Positions 60,177 to 64,000 of a DNA stretch of 64,000 nt are shown here, piece by piece (within the stretch, counting starts at the first letter, position 1; every line of letters begins with the position of its first letter). The notes under the pieces were generated by a model, which was given only the letters and a program-made list of their open reading frames with translations, did no database searches and had not been told where the DNA came from. Origin of the DNA: Armillaria gallica. Taxonomy: Eukaryota > Basidiomycota > Agaricomycetes > Agaricales > Physalacriaceae. Location of the stretch: the NCBI GenBank assembly GCA_037576215.1, contig JBANDB010000003.1, positions 2,480,001 through 2,544,000 of the forward strand. The letters are read 5' to 3'. Position numbers and translations under genes: made by a program.

Positions 60177-61747
60177 TCAAAACATGCCGTCATCAGGTTC
60201 GAACAAAGCGATAACAATGCTTCCCATGTAGGAGTAGTCGATAATGTGGCTCAGGAAGTGAAGTAACGCATGCACCACACGTTCACTAGTGCAGATACCA
60301 CTTGGTCCAGAAATCTCCATCAACAACTGTTTTCCGTTTTAGTACTCAGCTGAAATACAATAAGACGGGACGCACAGATAAGGTGCCAGTAATTGGTAGC
60401 TAAACTCATGGCCCATGAATCAAATGACAGTGTAGCACGCGGCTACGAAGTCGAAGGTGGAGCTCCATTTGTTGTCAGGCAAACGTTCTCGGGTTGAACG
60501 TGGCTGCCGTACAGTGATTGATCTTCAAATGAATTGCTTGCACGTTCCCAAGTACATTAAATTTGGCCTAACGAACGGTGAAATTAATCCGCCGGCGAAG
60601 GAAGGTTATCGCCAGCGAATCTTCTGGTAAACTCTTCAATGCTAACACTCGCCACACAGCAGGAAAAGCCCAGCTTCCAAATGGCACATCGTCGATATCA
60701 TTGACTCATACCTCTCATCCTCCATCGACATGCTTGTCACAGAGCCCGATGTCCGGCGGCCCCGTTTTCGACGAAATACTCTATCGTAGACACTTGGTAG
60801 CACACAATCATCTGTGGGAAGATAAGCTTGTGGCGTTTGTCGCACAAGTTCAAACAACTAAGCTGTGCAAACGAGATTGGACCTAGCTCAATCCACTAGG
60901 GCTGAGTGTGAGGGAGCTGTGGAACGGTGTTCTGGAGACGAACACAACAGAGACGTGGGCAAGCTTGAGTGTTTTCATGGCGTGCCTGACCATGACTGGA
61001 CTACGATATCTAGGCGATGATATATGCATTGAAAGATGATACACTGGCATCCAGACCGAGAAGGAAACGAGGGAGGTGAACGAGGGAGAGCCGAACCCTG
61101 AGGGCCTTGATTCGCATGTCCCCGCAGCGGCAGTTTGAGTGGTATACGCAGGTAGGCGGATATGGGAACTTGCACAAAAGAAAGGAGAGGCATCTTGAAC
61201 AACAAGAGGTGGCCTCGGGTGGTGGAGTGGCCCCCTCAGCCATTGCATGGAGAGATACAACCTCTGGAAAGAAAGATTGCAATGGAGAGGCCGGATCTGA
61301 GTGCTCGTGTCATCGTGACAAAATTCAGGCTAGACAGCAGTATCGAGCAGAAATGATTTCTTCGTTCCTTATCACTGCTGTCGTTAGTGAAGCTTGTTGG
61401 TTATTCTCCGGCCACGGTTTCCGAATGGCGGCTCCGTTTTTCTTGATTTATATATCACGGTCCACGGCCTAGTCGTTCAGTCCCTGCGCCCATCGGAGTC
61501 GATTGGGACAGCACCGACGTTAAAGATGCGGAGTAATATTCAGTTCGCGAATGCCATACAGAGCATGAAAGCTGGGATAAAACAATGATAATAGAACCTG
61601 TCCTAACCACGAACAAACTACCGGAAATCAATAAGACTTTTGGCAAAAGAACTGAGAACGAACCAAAATCACGCAGGATATACAAAGTCGTACAGGGCCG
61701 CTTCAAGCTGAGAGCAATCGAGAATAATTCCGGAGTCACCCAATCAC
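60177..61747. other. Intergenic, short unrecognised ORFs
   Basis: Frames at 60578-60886 (+), 61107-61472 (+) and 60883-61282 (-) lie on opposite strands and overlap, and none has motifs. I cannot support a gene. Confidence 0.35.
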
Positions 61748-62129
61748 CTAACCTCCGTGCAACGTCGAGATGAACACGACCTCATCATTGTTCTGCAGGA
61801 CGTAATCTCCCTCTCCCTCCAGTTCCCAGTCAGTGTCATTAATGAGAACCAATATCCCTGGCCGCCTAAAGAAAGATTGAGGACCAATCCAGGACGCAGA
61901 AAATACAGACGTACACTGTGTCTTTCTCCATGAACAACTCTTCTCTCTCTTTTAGCAGATTGTCGCGTAGATGGTGGATCAGATAGTCGACATCCGTAGG
62001 CTTCCCTGCACTGTCCTTGGAAATAGTTGCGGGTATATTAACTGTATGAGATCTTTGATTAGAGAAGAGCAGCTCGAGGCCGCCCCCAAATTCCACCCGT
62101 ATTGTTAGAGAATTTTCAGAGTTCGACAT
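61748..62129 (-). CDS. URM1: Ubiquitin-related modifier Urm1, 110 aa
   Basis: Two exons join in frame: 62129-61915 and 61865-61748. The protein has the beta-grasp pattern [11 protein letters not shown] near the start, [25 protein letters not shown], and ends in [10 protein letters not shown] with the terminal Gly-Gly needed for activation. Urm1 is thiocarboxylated by Uba4, donates sulfur for wobble-uridine thiolation of tRNA, and is also conjugated to proteins. Its length matches the family. A TATATAAA lies about 50 bp upstream (62178-62186). Confidence 0.95.
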
Positions 62130-62895
62130 TGTGGTCAGGGTCAACGAGGAAACGGCTACCGCCGGCAAATATTTCTTTTTATATACTTCGGCCCGACGTG
62201 GCGTGAAACTTCCGCTTGAACCGCTTTGAACTTGCTTTGAACAGTGAACACGAAATACCCTTATGCTTGCCACCTTTTCTTCTTCTGCTCTTGCTACTTG
62301 GCCCAGTTTCTGGCACCTGCGAGGATGCGATATAGAACAAGGATACAGCTGGAACCGTTGAAGAAGTGGAGCGCGAAGTTCGTGGAGTATTCTCCATGGG
62401 TAGTAACAACACCTTCAAGTTATCTGACTATGCACGATTCAACGCCCCAGTTGACAGGAGCTGGACTTTACTAAACAGCCATGCGGAAGATCCTCAAGAA
62501 GCCACTAAGAGTGGTCAACATCGTATCACTGAAACCCGATACGAATTTATCTGGGGAGACATAATACTCGTTCATAGATCCAGGTTTCATCATCAATCGT
62601 AGCGGGGTAGCAATACTTCCGCCTTTTGCCTTTATGTTATCAGTAGATCCTCGTTTCCCGTTTTCTGTACCATTATTCTTCACGAGCGTATTGCTCACCT
62701 CCTTATCTAGAAGAAGCATTCCTGTACGTGCTTTCCTCGAGACTTTCGATCACGACAGTACTGATGTGATATATAGCGTCCACAGGACCCGCTACTTGGA
62801 GAAACTAGAACAAAAATTGTAAACTATGCGCGAGACGGGTGACCCGAAATTCTTTCAATGTTACAACCATGAAAGATATACGTCTCAAGCTTTGC
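62130..62895. other. Intergenic, no supported gene
   Basis: Frames exist on both strands (62366-62602 + and 62719-62471 -), but they mirror each other and lack features. Confidence 0.35.
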
Positions 62896-63387
62896 TTAGA
62901 CACCCAAATTGATGGGGGTGCAGCCCAAAGCAACAAGGCCATTCTGCGTAGGTCAGTCTCGATGATTATTGTAGATACGGGCAATACTCACGTAGTTATT
63001 TCCAGTGCAGCAGACAGGCTGGTTGGCACACTGGGTAGTGCCAAGACCGACGACCGTAATGGGGTTACAAGTGAGGCCGCTTCGGTATACATATCAGCAT
63101 AACTTGAACCACAGACATGATATTTGCCTTACACTTGGGCAGTAACGCTTCCGATCGGGATATTGAGAAGGCCCAAGAGGGTCTGAATCGGGGAGGACGT
63201 GGGCTGTTTGTCGTTCATCAGTAGGTGTGTCTTCCATAGAGCGAAAAACTCGACTGACGCTCTGGACAGACTTGCAGCACTCAAGGGTACCGGTGTTGCA
63301 ACTGCCTCCAGTGACGGTGCTAGCTGGAAGACCACTGACCATGGCAGCCATGGAAAGGGCTAAAAGGGTGAAGATACGAGCGAACAT
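62896..63387 (-). CDS. Class I hydrophobin, 111 aa
   Basis: Four exons join in frame: 63387-63259, 63203-63133, 63079-62992 and 62943-62896. A signal peptide ([19 protein letters not shown]) precedes the eight cysteines at 30, 37, 38, 71, 84, 90, 91 and 104, that is C-X6-CC-X32-C-X12-C-X5-CC-X12-C, the class I spacing. Other family features are [25 protein letters not shown] and GCTPINLGV. Hydrophobins self-assemble into water-repellent layers on aerial hyphae and fruiting bodies. TATAAAA at 63467-63473 is the likely promoter. It is intact. Confidence 0.95.
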
Positions 63388-63466
63388 TGTAGGCTGGGTA
63401 AGGTGTAAACGGCTGGTTGTGTTTGACTGTTTGATTTGTTGACAATAACGACTGACTTCTTGTCCA

Positions 63467-63473
63467 TTTTATA
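63467..63473 (-). promoter_or_regulatory. TATA box of hydrophobin gene
   Basis: TATAAAA on the minus strand lies about 80 bp upstream of the start codon at 63387, a usual place for a highly expressed fungal gene. Confidence 0.55.
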
Positions 63474-64000
63474 CCTTCCAGTATCGCTTGTTCGCTCCGT
63501 TGAGGAAATAAAAATACCTCTACTCGACGGTTGACCGACTGAACGTTTGGGCTTCCCTGAAAAGAGTGACGGGCACCCAGTATTCAAACCTCCACCAACA
63601 GGGACTGTCATGGCTATGTGGTATGTTTCCTTAAGGTTAGTCAAAGGATCTCAAAGGACAGAGACCACATGATGCACGACAGACATTCATCTTGGTCTAT
63701 GTATTGCTTGCAGTTACTGCTTTCCTATTTTCCGGGGCAACCGACATACCATCGGTGGGGCGTGGCCCGACCTGAATGTCGTTAATGTGCGCTTGGCGTT
63801 GAAAAAGGTATTGGTATGGATATATCGTGACCACCCTCCTGAAGTCATGCCACTTGCGCTCTTGGGAAAATAGAAACGAGAGTTCAGGATCAGTGGCAAT
63901 CTCGGCACATCCGGCCCGGGGAGAACATGCGGCACCATCCGAGTGGCTTCTTGTTGTGCCCATTGTCTTCATTATTGCAACGAGCCATAACATTCGCGTC
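63474..64000. other. Right edge, nothing supported
   Basis: A minus-strand frame at 63993-63697 shows no recognisable family. It may be part of a gene outside the window. Confidence 0.3.

Overview
The window reads as nuclear DNA of a mushroom-forming basidiomycete (Agaricomycetes). The support is short (about 45-60 bp) GT-AG introns in every host gene, a class I hydrophobin, an Agaricomycete-type membrane protein, F-box remnants, and a chromodomain-bearing Ty3/Gypsy element. All exon models were assembled by hand from reading frame and splice signals, and none has been checked against a database.

Positions 1-36.8 kb are a transposon graveyard. A host-like gene (954-11726) is split by an almost intact chromovirus (Gypsy-1, 2481-11412) whose 5-bp target duplication is the splice donor of the gene's last intron. 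A second, non-chromodomain Gypsy (Gypsy-2, minus strand, about 12.1-25.0 kb) has been cut apart by four later insertions: a 751-bp hAT-like MITE with an 8-bp target duplication, and three 1.4-1.7 kb TG...CA repeats with 4-bp target duplications, probably solo LTRs. Removing each insertion with one duplication copy rejoins the protease and reverse-transcriptase sequence (the RT and RNase H joins keep one frame), including a 95-bp RT fragment stranded between two insertions. From 25.5 to 30.0 kb lies an old 5'-truncated relative of Gypsy-1, ruined by CpG transitions. From 31.4 to 34.4 kb are two more LTR-like repeats.

Positions 36.8-64 kb are mostly ordinary gene space. In order: a 342-aa multi-TM protein (-); a small Cys-rich protein (-); a GDP-mannose 3,5-epimerase-like gene with one nonsense codon (-); an MFS transporter (+); a 427-aa mitochondrial RRM-like protein (-); Mre11 (-); an SLC35-type GDP-sugar transporter (+); ornithine/glutamate N-acetyltransferase (+); an F-box relic (-); two secreted guanyl-specific RNases (-); Urm1 (-); and a class I hydrophobin (-).

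The most distinctive signal is mutational. All six differences between the two Gypsy-1 LTRs, and the single mismatches in the imperfect target duplications, are CpG-to-TpG/CpA transitions. The two stop codons in Gypsy-1 pol sit where a CGA-type arginine codon is the natural ancestor. Gypsy-1 also shows a Tf1-like self-priming arrangement and an overlapping membrane-anchored ORF upstream of gag.
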